Assembly: GCA_015852425.1 (NCBI GenBank)
Contig: JAAAIG010000080.1
Location: 1 to 64,000, forward strand
Source: Gryganskiella cystojenkinii
Taxonomy: Eukaryota; Mortierellomycota; Mortierellomycetes; Mortierellales; Mortierellaceae
Reading direction: 5' to 3'
DNA length: 64,000 nucleotides
The first letter of the stretch is position 1. Every line of letters begins with the position of its first letter. Position numbers and translations under genes: made by a program. Under the pieces are notes generated by a model. It made no database searches. It had not been told where the DNA came from and saw only the letters and a list, made by a program, of their open reading frames with translations. This document shows positions 1 to 11,014 of this stretch, piece after piece.

Positions 1-202
1 TGAAAGGAAAAAGGATGTGTATAGTTGCCAGTCTTTCTAACCGTTTCTCGTTCACTTTGTCACTCCACTTAGGTGCTTCGTAAGTTTCGTGCTTTGAATG
101 GCCACTGTAAATTGTGTTGACATGCATAGAGAATCCAAATTGATCTAAGCCACTTCGTCAGCTTTTAGGTGCACCCTTGTCTTTATTCGCTGTTCTTCAT
201 GA

Positions 203-2506
203 TCATATTTCCTGAACATAGTTTCCTGGGAAGACACCCTGACGGCCGTTCAACTTTCCCGTCCACCATTCGTTCGCGTTTGCGCCTCGCTGTACAATCT
301 CGATCCTGTCATCCTTACGGAAACTCAAGTCACCTTCCTGTTGAGCATCATAATCATACAGCGCTACCGCCGTAGGCGCTCCACCTCCAATACGTTTGGG
401 TATAGGGGGTGGAGGTCCCTTATGGGCCGCCGCCTGGGTTTGCATATCTCTCATTCCATTGTTGAAACTGTTTATCGCATGAGACGTCGCAGCTGCTGCA
501 GCCGTTGCAGCGATCGTGCCCGAGATGGAAGGCGCTAAATGGATGTTTAGATTCTGGGGCGCACCAAATCGAGAGTTTGCTGCTGGTCCTGGCGGTGCGG
601 GTGCTGTGGCTTCCGCATTATAGGCTGGGGGTGGGGCAGAGGATGATGCGACTGTTGCCGCTCCTGTTTGCCAGGTTTTCGAACCAGCAGCTGGTACTGC
701 ATGACCGCCAGTTTGCCATGGTTTCGCGCCGGCGACTGCTCTTCCTGTCTGCCAAGGCTTTACTCCGGGTGCTGAAGGTACCGACGCTGCTGCTGCCTCC
801 CAGGGCTTGGCTGCAGGGGCGGCATGTGTATGATCCGGAGCTCCATAAGATGGTGCTCCATATGCCCCTTCAGCGGGGGGAGCAGCATCGTGGGATGGTC
901 TGCCGTACTTGCTTTGGTATGCTACCCCAAGAGAGGAAGAAAAAATATGTAAGCGATACTAGTGAGAACAGAAGGCGGTAACAAGCAACCTGCGGTATCG
1001 CGAAGATGTTTGGCATACTCGCAGTAACAGATTTCTTGGTAATAAGTTCGACAGACTCAATAGTCGGACCAATCTCGTGCTTCCTGGTCTCATATCCACT
1101 CAAGACATCCATAGTGAGGTTGAAATAGCCACATCTTGAGAGGGGTTCGATCCTCTCCAAGAGAATGTTGTAAATTTGTAGTTGCAAAAAGTAGAAAGCG
1201 TGGAAGACCGGTTCCATCAACTGGGTCCTGTAATAAAAGAATCCTGGCAGTTCCTCTCGCAAGAGACCGTTCAAGCCCTCGTAATCCGCCGTCGCAACCT
1301 CCAATTGTGACTCAAGCTGGATCAAAGTGGAGAAAAAAAAAAGCAATTGCGTCAGTTTTTTGCGGCAAAGGGTTTACCAGTGGAGAACCAAGGAAAAATG
1401 AGAGCCTTTTCGACCCTGAAATTTGTTCATACCTTGTAGATCGATTTTTCGTCACTGAGCGTCCTCTCTTTTTTATCCTGCAGCTTTTTGAGTGATATTC
1501 TGAAGCGGTCATAGTCTACAAGTTTATGATCACGTTTGATAATGGTCTTGCGAATCAACTTCATATTATTCTGAAGCTCGGTCAAGGGTCTCACAACCGT
1601 CATCTCCAGCCGATCCTAACATGTTCAAAAGTGCGACAGAAATGAATTCGAGTTAAGCTAGCATGATTTAAACAGCGCATAAGCGCAGCAGTGGGCAACG
1701 AGATCAAACGCAATACATACAACCAATGGCAGCAAGATATCCCGAGTTTCCCGCATCGTCGCTTGGAAATCATCCACGGCCTTGGTGGATTCCGGAGCAG
1801 TTGGGGCTCGACGAGGTGTGACTTCTCCAGCGGGCATCCCAATCGACGGGTCGTAAATATCTTGCAGGATAATACCAAATTCTGCCTGGTGGTTCAGGAT
1901 GGCTGTGTAGTGTGGAGATAATAACAAGAAAGAAGGGAAAGCGGTGTTAGGAGCGATAGGCGACGTCGATAGACACAAAAGTAGCAGCTGACTCAATTTT
2001 TCTGTAATTTTTTTTTTTTTCATTCTTGTCTTCTCTTTTTCTTTTGTTCGTACCGGTGATATTGTCACGGAACTTGCAAGTCTCTGTGACAAGAAGGGCA
2101 ACGTGCGCCTCGCTGGCAGTAAACTTGCTGTTCAGTTCTTGAAATTCGACATCCTTTGTTTCTGATGTTTTTTTAGTTGATAAACCATGTTCCCAAATAA
2201 GAAGAAATAAAAACAGAATGAGCAACGATTCCATCGATGACGAAATGTGCACCAGCGCACAGACTGGACCTTTTTGTTGGCTCTCTGCCGTTGTGAACTA
2301 ACTGTCTGCCGAGGGAGGATCGAGCTTACCATCGCGAATACCGGTCTTGGAGGCAATAGTGTGAGGCAGTCTCGACACTGCCTTTGTGAATCCTTTCCTG
2401 TGGAAAACAACGAAAAGCGACAAGGTTAGCCAGGCGCGGGTAAAATACTGACAATATTGAGGAAGAACCGGTTGAGTCTCTCTTTTCTTTAAACTTGCCA
2501 ACTCAT
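203..2506 (-). CDS. hob1: BAR-SH3 protein of the Rvs167/Hob1 (amphiphysin-like) family
   Basis: Membrane-curving endocytic protein that would act with actin at sites of vesicle scission. The start ATG at 2506 opens a tiny exon reading MSWQ, spliced to [11 protein letters not shown]; this matches the short conserved N-terminus of Rvs167/Hob1. Further exons (about 2140-2050, 1900-1730, 1615-1440, 1320-985) give the coiled BAR domain, including [16 protein letters not shown] and [24 protein letters not shown] long Ala/Pro linker (about 930-460) carries repeats of the type KPWQTG. The last exon ends in a complete SH3 domain with [26 protein letters not shown] and a terminal EI. About seven exons are needed. 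Family assignment is strong; some internal exon edges are by eye. It is divergent to the next gene. Confidence 0.9.
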
Positions 2507-2865
2507 TGTTAAGAAAGCAGGTTATTATGCCGTTATTCAGAAGAGAGTGCTTTAAAGTGAAATAATGTCAATGCGAGCTGAATGGAAACGAGAGAATGAG
2601 ATTGGAAGAACGGAAGAACAGTGCACGACAGCCCGCGAGAAAAAAAAGAAAAAAAGTCTCCGTCTTGTCTGCCTCTGTCTCACTGCCTTTCCCAGAGAGA
2701 GTAGCAGTCACTCCCTTTGCGCGTGCCTCTCTTCTCCATCATTTCCCTGCCCTCCCTCCTCCATCGCCAACCACCTCATTCCTTGACAGCCCGACCCTTC
2801 TCGCATTCAAACAAGCCAAGGATCTTGAACGAACAACAACTAGGCAACACAGTCCCAAAGCAGAT
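2507..2865. promoter_or_regulatory. Divergent promoter region between hob1 and BET2
   Basis: About 360 bp separate the two opposite start codons. The part nearest the right-hand gene is pyrimidine-rich, with CTC and TTCC runs typical of fungal 5' leaders. No clear TATA box was seen. Calling it a shared promoter is inferred only from gene orientation. Confidence 0.45.
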
Positions 2866-4454
2866 ATGATGTCAGTCATCAACAACGCCACCGACCTGGA
2901 TGACTCTGCCCCCGAGCTCCTCCTCGACCAGCATGTCAAGTTCATCCAAGCGCTCGACACGGTAAATGGATTTACATTGCACACTTCTTTCTTCACTCAC
3001 TCATTCATTCACCCATTCACTCACTCATTCACTCACCCATTCACTCACTCATTCACTCACCCATTCACTCACTCATTCACTCACCTATTCACTCACTCAT
3101 TTACTTACTCATTCATTCCCACACCAAAAGCTCTTTCTTTCTGGACTAATTTGTTGTTCTTTCCTTTCTTATATTGTTCTCTCTGACATAGAAAAAGGAC
3201 GACCTCGAATACTGGCTGACGGAGCACTTGCGTGTCAATGGTCTCTACTGGGGCGCGACTGCATTGCACCTCCTCGGACATCCAGACGCACTGGATCAGG
3301 AGCAGATTGTAGAGTACCTTATCAAGTGCCAGCATGACAACGGTACCCTCCCTGTTTTATGGTTGTGTTGACAAGTCAAACATGACGTCATATCCACAAC
3401 CAACGCTGACCTGCTAGCCTTTCTCTTGCGTGCTATTTCACATAGGCGGATTCGGTGGACATATCGATCATGACCCTCATCTCCTCTCTACCCTGAGCGC
3501 TGTTCAAGTCCTCATCACCTATGATCGACTGGATGCTATTAATGTCGACAAAGTTGTCGATTGTAAGCGAAACAGTGTCGTCGTATTCACATTTGTGATT
3601 TATTCGGATCAGCACGTTGTCAGCGTCAAACACTGGCACCTCGACCATAACTAACATTCTCCCCTACCGCATGCGTCCTTTTTTCTCACATTAGATCTGG
3701 TCTCGCTGCAGAACAAGGATGGATCTTTCTGTGGAGACAGCTGGGGCGAGACAGACACTCGATTCATCTTTTGCGCAATCAACTGTCTGAGTCTCTTGAA
3801 GCGACTGGATGATCCTCGACTGAACCTGCAAAACACGATTGACTACGTGGTTCGTTGCCGTAATTTCGATGGCGGATTCGGAAGTGCCCCCGGTGGAGAA
3901 AGCCATGCCGCCCAAGTGTATGTCTGTGTTGGAACCTTGACCATCTTGGGAGCTTTGCAACATGTAGATGCGGATCAACTCGGCTGGTGGTTGAGTGAAC
4001 GTCAACTCAAGAACGGTGGACTGAACGGTCGTCCAGAGAAACTCGAGGATGTGTGCTATTCTTGGTGGGTCCTGAGCAGTTTGAGCATGCTCAAACGATC
4101 TCACTGGATAGACGCCACCAAACTAACAAAGTTTATTCTGGAAGCACAGGTACGCCGAGTTGTTTTATCTTAACATGCGCAGCACAGCACAGCAGATCGG
4201 GGTCATACCCACAGACATCATCGTCATGAACAGGATCTAACATGTTCAATGTGTTCTGCTTTGATTTTTTTATACAGGATACAGAGACTGGTGGTATCGC
4301 TGACAGACCGGGCAACATGCCCGATGTGTTCCATACCGTGTTTGGTATTGCAGGTCTTTCTCTCATGGGATACCCAGGACTCGTAGCCGTGGATCCAGTG
4401 TACTGCATGCCGCGTCATGTTATCCAAAGAATCGGTCTCGTCGACAAGCGCTAG
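2866..4454 (+). CDS. BET2: Rab geranylgeranyltransferase (type II) beta subunit
   Basis: Catalytic beta subunit that attaches geranylgeranyl groups to the C-terminal cysteines of Rab GTPases, with an alpha subunit and the Rab escort protein. Five exons (2866-2961, 3192-3342, 3447-3562, 3695-4149, 4277-4454) join in frame to 331 residues, the usual length. Prenyltransferase repeats are visible as [51 protein letters not shown] and [19 protein letters not shown]. The Zn site is supported by D and C of [10 protein letters not shown] and H of [10 protein letters not shown]. Two adjacent ATGs begin the protein; the first is chosen. Intron 1 carries a minisatellite. Confidence 0.95.
2994..3118 (+). 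repeat. Minisatellite inside intron 1 of BET2
   Basis: A tandem array built from CACTCATTCACTCACCCATT-like steps, with a period close to 24 bp made of alternating 8- and 12-bp subunits and about four to five units. It lies wholly between the donor at 2962 and the acceptor ending at 3191. It happens to stay open in frame, giving a false Thr-His-Ser-Phe repeat peptide, but the flanking splice sites and the BET2 alignment place it in the intron. Confidence 0.85.
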
Positions 4455-4939
4455 GATTCCACTCCATTATTATTGTACATATTGAATAACTTGAGGATAA
4501 CCAAACAACCTCCCCCCTCCCCCCCGTTTAAACTGGTGATGCTTTTATCGCTGTGTGTGGGTATTGATGATCTACACAGAACAGAGCTCACAAGCAAGGA
4601 AAGGTTATGAGCAAAGAAAAGAAAAAAAGGAGGGGACAAGGAGCACAAACAGCAACAACATGTTCTGGTGGTCATTGTGCAGGTGCCGTCGGTTGACCCA
4701 AAAGAAGACCGAAAACAAGCAGAGTGAGACTCGACAAAGGGATAAAAAGGGCAGTCGCACCTTTACTTTATTCAATTTTTTTTTCTTATTATCCTCATTC
4801 ACCCTGCTTTGCACCGTTCTTTCATTTCCCTTCCACCTTCCATTACTTTCACTCATTCTTTCAACACTCACACCCGATACAGACACACAGACACACACAC
4901 TCTCTTTTCACATTCCCCTTTCCTGAACAACAAAAAACC
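4455..4939. other. Intergenic region between BET2 and the UPF0662 gene
   Basis: It holds a C-rich run near 4510 and a pyrimidine-rich leader from about 4760 to 4930 ending in CAAAAAACC before the next ATG. No gene or RNA was recognised. It must contain the BET2 terminator and the next promoter. Confidence 0.4.
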
Positions 4940-7064
4940 ATGACATCAACTCCCACTCCAGATCAGATTCCCATGGAGGAACAACCCGTCCTCGAGGCCC
5001 TCGTCTCTATCAAACATCGACTTACAGCGATCAAAAAGGATCGATCCCAATTCATAAAGACCTCCACAGTCACCGGTCTCTACGACGAAGTGTCGGCTCA
5101 GTTACTGAAGCTGGAGGCCATTCGTGGACCTTCTCAGATTTGGGGCACCAGGAACAACGTGAACAGTGTCCTGGACGACGTCTTTGTGATCCTCTCGCTC
5201 TGCTTCATGGCCGTTGGCAAGACCAAGGAGAGTCCAGCGACCTATGTTCAACTTTTAACCATCAAAGTAAGAAAGAGGCGAACGAAACTATGCATTTTTG
5301 CTTATGTAAACTGTAAACACCGCCTCGAACATGAACGACATTTCTTCTTGAAAGGCCCATCACATTCCTTTTACTGACATTGTCACCTTTTCTCCTATTT
5401 GTTTCTTCTTCTCTTCGACTTCTTTCTAGCAATGCCTGATGGGTCTTCAAGAGTCCGGGATATATGCAGCCGGTAAGCTGGTGTTTCTTTTACGCTTTTC
5501 CTTTTTTTGGGCTTATGCTGATTCTTTTCCTCTGACCGCACGTCACAGGGCAACTATAAAAATGTCCGCTCGCAGATTCTCCGGGGGCGACGCAGATCTT
5601 TTTCTTTTTTTTGTTTTGTTTCTCGGTCCGTCCGCTTCCTTTCTAACCGAAAATCTTCTTTGGGCAAATAGAGGACTTGAAGCAATACAGGGACCGACTG
5701 CTGGAACTGGAGGCGTTTATTGAAGTCGACGAACGAAAAGCCTCTGTACCGGATATTCAGACCAGGATCTTGCGCAGAAAACTCGATTATAACAGTGAGT
5801 CTTTTTTTTCATTTTCGGCTGATCTGCTTGATGACATCAGTCGAAAATCGAAGAAAATGCATGCTCTCGATCGACTGAGCTCGACTGACAAGATTTTTGT
5901 CGTTTGTTTTCGTTTATCCCTCGATGACTAGACAATTTACTGAAGGAACTGTTGGACGCGGCTAAATCCATCTCTCCAGAACTTGCCCCGATCCACCGTC
6001 GCCTTGTTCAGCTAAAGATTGAACTCGATACCCTCGCCTCCCGGACCCATTGGAACGCAGCAGACGTACATGAGATCCAGGAAGAACTTCGCGAGATTGA
6101 AGCCAAACGATCCGACGGTAAATTTCTGGATGCAGAGGGTAACGTTGTTGGTGGGCAGGCCGCAGTCATTGGACTCTTAGAGGATTGCTATGATGATTGT
6201 CATAACCTCTTGGCGACAAAGGAGCGTGTTCCCAAGGCTCTTCAGGATATCTATCACAGATTACAGGCGATCAAGACCGATCTGGAAAAACTCGTGTTGA
6301 CTCAACGGTGGACCCTGCGAGAGACGGATCTGTGGCAATATGAGATCCAACTGAATGAGATCAGTGCTCTTCGCAAGAACGGCAAGTTTGTCGATCGGAA
6401 TGGTGATGTACACGAAGGCCAGGTGAGTCTTCCTTTCATTTTTTGGATGCAGTTTTTTTTCGTGCCACCTTTGGTTCTAGTGCTATTATGTTGCTTAAAG
6501 ATCCACGTCATTTTAAACTTTCCCTTTTATTTTGCTATTAGGCCTTACTTAACTTTATGCTCCACAAGTGCTACCGCCTTATATATGTGCTTCTCTCCGC
6601 TTCGGAGCCGATCGCAGAGGCTCTGATGCCGATTCACAACCAGCTCTTGACAGTTCGTCGCTGCTTGCTGGAGGTCAAGAAGTGGGGTGGCGATTTCACA
6701 GGTACAGCCGTCGTGTTCAATGTATCTGCATTTTGTTCCCATTGACTTCGAAAGACATTCGTGAAAATATTTACTAACACACGACGATGACTTATTTCTC
6801 TGCATAGTCCGCGACCTGTATCCGTATCAAATGAAGCTCGCCTCCATGGACAATATGCGCGTGGATGGCAAGTTCTTAGACAAGGATAAGGAAATACCCG
6901 AGGGTCAGGGCATCTGCAACTCGTTGTTGAGTGAATGTTATGATATCCTATATGAGCTTCAAGAATCCGTCGTCGAGGAGAATTCCGACAGTGACGAGGA
7001 GGAGAGCGATAGTGAGATTCAGGTTGATCTTCGCAAATCGAAAGGCTTGGATGTGGTCGTATAA
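4940..7064 (+). CDS. UPF0662 / DUF2408 family protein
   Basis: Conserved fungal protein of unknown function, of the family that includes S. pombe C30C2.08. It starts at 4940 (MTSTPTPDQI) after a pyrimidine-rich leader. Exons are about 4940-5266, 5431-5474, 5673-5792, 5932-6422, 6542-6701 and 6809-7064. The family core is seen in PVLEALVSIKHRLTAIKKDRS. Three internal repeats share the pattern D/N-GKF-D followed by GQ and CYD: GKFLDAEGNVVGGQ, GKFVDRNGDVHEGQ and GKFLDKDKEIPEGQ, each followed by a helix ending in CYD or CYR. The C-terminus is acidic (EENSDSDEEESDSE). The protein looks all-helical and soluble. No activity is claimed. Confidence 0.85.
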
Positions 7065-7277
7065 CGTTTCTTTCGAGCTTGCTCAAACCATTTGCTTTCA
7101 TTCTCCTTGATCGAACCATTTCCTTGATCTATACTCGTCCTCATCTCCTCTCCCCTCTACTATCATCCCCTGACGAAACCATCAATAATTATCGTGGTGG
7201 AAAAGCAAACGTTGCTCGGGCGGAATAAATACTATACTTTCCAAATCCCCCCCTCAAACAAAAAATGGGCAACAACG

Positions 7278-9194
7278 TTACGATTTATTATTTCCAGCTT
7301 TGGCGCTGGCTTCGCCCTTTTGAGTGATCTTTAACAGTTGTCCGCTCGTCGTCGATACGCTGATAAATATTGGCGACAAAGGTTATTTTAAACATTAGTC
7401 GGATCAGCTCGTACATGACGGAAAGCAAAAGAAAATGTCTTATTTGTTCAATTTTTCCTGAGATTTACCTTTGAACTCGACCACTTCCGACCAGATCATG
7501 AATATGAAACTCATGGGGCAGGAACGATCCCCGCAAGGGTTTGGCCATGACACCCTACGTAATCCCACAGCCGCGTTGAATGTTAAGCCGTTATTATTAT
7601 TATTGTTTTATTCCTATTCAGTACAGCATACAAAGAGTGTAAAAGACTGCCGGAAAAGCAAAAACTTACAGAGGACAGCATATCACCAAACATCTGGCGC
7701 TTAATCATCCTAAGGATCTCGAGTCGTCCTTTCAAGAAATGAGTCACAAAGAGGCCACCCTGTCGGATCGCGAACCTGTAAGCGACATCATCCGATATGC
7801 GTTCTCGTCTGCCAGAGGCGGCTGAAACGACTTGTAAGGACGCTGCAGCGGTAGGAGTCGAGAGATTAGAGACTGAGGGTGCGGTCGGCGCAGAACCCGA
7901 TGCACCTCCAGGTCCGACTTCAGCCTTGAGCGTTTTTGATTGTTCTTGGTTGGTTGCGTTGATAAGTTGGTTCAGGGCCGAGTGTCCGCCACCAGCGTTG
8001 GAGCTTGACCCTCCAGCAGACACAGCATTGTTTCCGCCTGTGCTGCGACCAGGAGCATTGTTCAGGTTGATCAGATGTGGGTTTGCAGGTGCTGCGAGAC
8101 TCCTCGTGAGGAGAGAGTACTTGATCAGTACTCTGGTGGAATGGGAAAAGGTGACAGAAACAAAATGAGCGAAATAAAAATTATAAAATTAATTGCTTGG
8201 AACAACGACTGCGGACCTTATTCCAAAGTTTCGAGTCATGCAATGCGGATAAGGAAAAGGGCGCAAAGAAAAGAAGAAAAGGTCGACGAGGTTTCGGAAA
8301 ACCCCAAAATCAAAAAGGAGCGTATGGGAAGGAAGAACCCCACTGTAAACCTTACGTGATGTCCTCGTCCGTGGCATCGATGGCCTGTTGCAGGTTCGAA
8401 TGTTGGATTGAAATTTCGATGCACTGACCACCTGTAACAAGATTTCGGAATCGATCAAAGAGGGTAGCCGCATGCTCCAGCTCCGCCTCAAGAAATTCAG
8501 TGCTCTTCTTTTGGAAGCCTTTTCTTGATGTGGGGCTGGCGTTAGTGGATCCCCTTGACATCCTTTTGGCTCTAGTATCCGCGGCACTGTCCGATGCCGC
8601 AGATCGCTTATTCGAGTCGGCTGGTCCTGATGTTGATGACGACTCTGCTGCTCTGTTGGTTTCGACTGACGCCGACGCCCTGAGCTCTTGGAGATATTGT
8701 TCTTTTGCGACAAGGATCTGATCTACATAGTCGGGTGTGCGCATAATCGCAAATTCATCCGATCCAGTGCCTCCGATATAAAACTTTCGAATGACCCCTT
8801 CTTGTATCAGCTGGGCCACGGTTCTGTCCACAGTTGTATGGTCATGAAGGAGGCTGTAGATCTGATGAACCATACAGACCCGAGGGAAGACCTTTTGTTG
8901 TCGGACCCGTGTCGGTTGTAAAAGATCTAAGAGGTAATCGATCGCTCCAGAAGTATCTGTGGGGAGGGGACCTTGTGCATGTGGAGGTATGGTGGACGTA
9001 GATCCGGACCCTGAACCAGCGGAACGTCGACCAATGCCACGGTGAGAGGGAGAGGCAACGTTGGTTTCGCCCTCGACGATAAATCCGCCTCCCTCTGAAC
9101 TCGTTCCTGTCCCTGTGGTCGTGTGGTCACGCAGTAATTGGTGGCGTTGCTGCTGAGTCGAAGAGGATCTCTTTGCCTTTGACGTTGATGCCAT
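7278..9194 (-). CDS. STK19: STK19 homologue (winged-helix nuclear protein)
   Basis: Four exons (9194-8356, 8132-7670, 7554-7469, 7359-7278) join to 489 residues. The first part is Ser/Gly-rich and disordered. The conserved segment begins near residue 95 with AIDYLLDLLQPTRVRQQKVFP and continues through HQIYSLLHDHTTVDRTVAQL and EEF-like DEFAIMRTPDYVDQ. The C-terminal third has GGLFVTHFLKGRLEILRMIKR, then HEFHIHDLVGSG and VSTTSGQLLKIT, which mirror the end of human STK19. The last two exons are short and easily missed. Despite its name the human protein is now regarded as a DNA-binding winged-helix factor in transcription-coupled repair rather than a kinase; no kinase motif is seen here. Confidence 0.85.
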
Positions 9195-9752
9195 GGTAGT
9201 TTTTGCTTTTGGAAGGATGCAATGGAGATGACTGAGGGGAATGGGGGAATGAGATATTTTAAAGCAAAGGGAAGGGCTTTGGGTTTTCTCTTTGGTGGCA
9301 AATAGAGTCAGAAAACGTGAGGTGGCAGTTAACTCAAAAGAGAGGTGGGTGTGGGAGAGTGCCAAAAAAAATAGCCGGCAATCGTTCAGTTTGAACAGCC
9401 GCCCATCTGTCTATTATCTGCACGCAGCCAATGCAAAATAATTCGTTCCTTTTTTGTAATTGACCGAACATCCGAATGGGAACAGGCGCACAGCGACTGG
9501 AAGCGATTTTCCCCGATGGATTGTCTCGGCTGATTCCGACAAAGAAAGCTCGTTTGCAATAAGAGGAAGGGGTGATTTGATCGCAAAACTTTTTTTTTTC
9601 TTTTCTCATTCATTCATTGTAACATTCACTACCAACTCAAAATACTTATATATACTCTCCGCATTCAAAAGTGTCGACAAGCAACTCCTTCTCCCCCCCT
9701 TTGCTCATAATACCCTTCTTCCTCTCTTAATACCGCATACACATATTCAACC
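9195..9752. promoter_or_regulatory. Divergent promoter region between STK19 and RCF2 homologues
   Basis: A 558 bp spacer between opposite starts. A TATATATA-like run lies at about 9648-9656, about 100 bp before the right-hand start, followed by a pyrimidine-rich leader. The shared-promoter role is inferred from geometry. Confidence 0.4.
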
Positions 9753-10744
9753 ATGTCTTCAAACTTGCATACCCAGGACTTCAAGAACCCCCTGTTGCAC
9801 CAGGAAGAGGACAAGAACACGCTTGTCATGACTGCTGCCGCCAAGGGTGCCGGTCTTGCTCTTGTCGCTGGTGGACTCGTCGCCATGTCCGGAGCTCGTT
9901 ACTCGAAGGTCTACCAGACTCTCTCTCGACCTATGAAGACCTTCTTGCTCGGATCTGGTACGTCACTGACCGCTCTATCCTCATCTATACCTTTTATTTA
10001 ATGGACACTTACCCGTTTATGCTGTCAAACTATTTCACTACTTTTTTAACAGGTGTCGCCGCTACCTCCGTCCTCTTTGCTGACCATGCCCGAGTTCAAT
10101 TCGAGGATCGTCAGCTGTTGCGTCACTTGGATCAAGAGGCAGCTGATGCTGCCCGTGCCGAGATTCGTGCTCAACGAGGTATTCTTGCCGAGTTGAACTA
10201 CCAAGTCCGAGAGAACAGGAACGCGGTCGTCGGTATTTCTTGGTTGACCTGCATGGCTGGTTCTCTTGGCTACACCTTCTCCAAAAAGGGATTGACCACC
10301 ACACAGCGTATTGTCACTGCCCGTAAGTTGTCCTCCTCACCATCTCCCTCATCTGATCCTTCACTGACTCGGAGACATCGAGTGCCCCAGAAAGGGAACC
10401 ATAAGAAACATACCGACTGGGACGATCAGCAGACTCATGGCTATATCGGAGACATCTTTCCCTAACGCTCCACTTTTTTTTTGGGTCTCCTTCACGGTCA
10501 CGTTTCTTTTCATATTCGTCTCTTTATAGGTATGTACGCTCAAGGATTCACAGTTTTGGTCATGATGGCTGTCGCTGCTTTGGAGTTGACTGACGCCCCT
10601 AAACCCAAGAAGACAATGGAGATGACCGATCAATGGAAGGCCATCTTGGCCAAGGATAACCAGGGCAACTATATCGTCAAGGACACCAATGCCGCTGCCG
10701 CTGCCGCCGCCTCATTATCTACCCCCTCCACTTCATCCGCATAA
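9753..10744 (+). CDS. RCF2: HIG1-domain respiratory supercomplex factor, Rcf2-like
   Basis: Inner mitochondrial membrane protein expected to associate with complexes III and IV. Three exons (9753-9957, 10053-10322, 10530-10744) give 229 residues, close to yeast Rcf2. The N-terminal half has a hydrophobic segment GAGLALVAGGLVAMSGA and the sequence FADHARVQFEDR. The HIG1 domain follows: ENRNAVVGISWLTCMAGSLGY, a short loop, then QRIVTARMYAQGFTVLVMMAVAAL, so two hairpin helices. The tail has an Ala-rich run and DQWKAILAKD. The start follows a pyrimidine-rich leader and has the context ACCATG. Confidence 0.88.
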
Positions 10745-11014
10745 ATAGGCAGAAACCTTTTGTTGCTTGCCCTCCATCTGTTCTGCATTTTTTTTACAAG
10801 TTCAAAACATCATCAAAAACACGAACAATCCTACTCTTTCAACCAACATAGACAATGCATTTACTTTTCATGACCTAAACAAACCAAAAAAAAAAAAAAA
10901 AAAAAATGTATATTTACAAAGAGTCGTTTGCGGACCAATTTATTGAAGTAACCAGAGGCTTTGAACATATTGCCAGCTCTTTTGCTGGGTAAATATACTT
11001 TTTTTCTTTTTTTT

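Noticed and set aside
2966..3186. Frame with Thr-His-Ser-Phe repeats as a gene
   Set aside because: It lies in BET2 intron 1; the flanking exons join perfectly to the family sequence without it.
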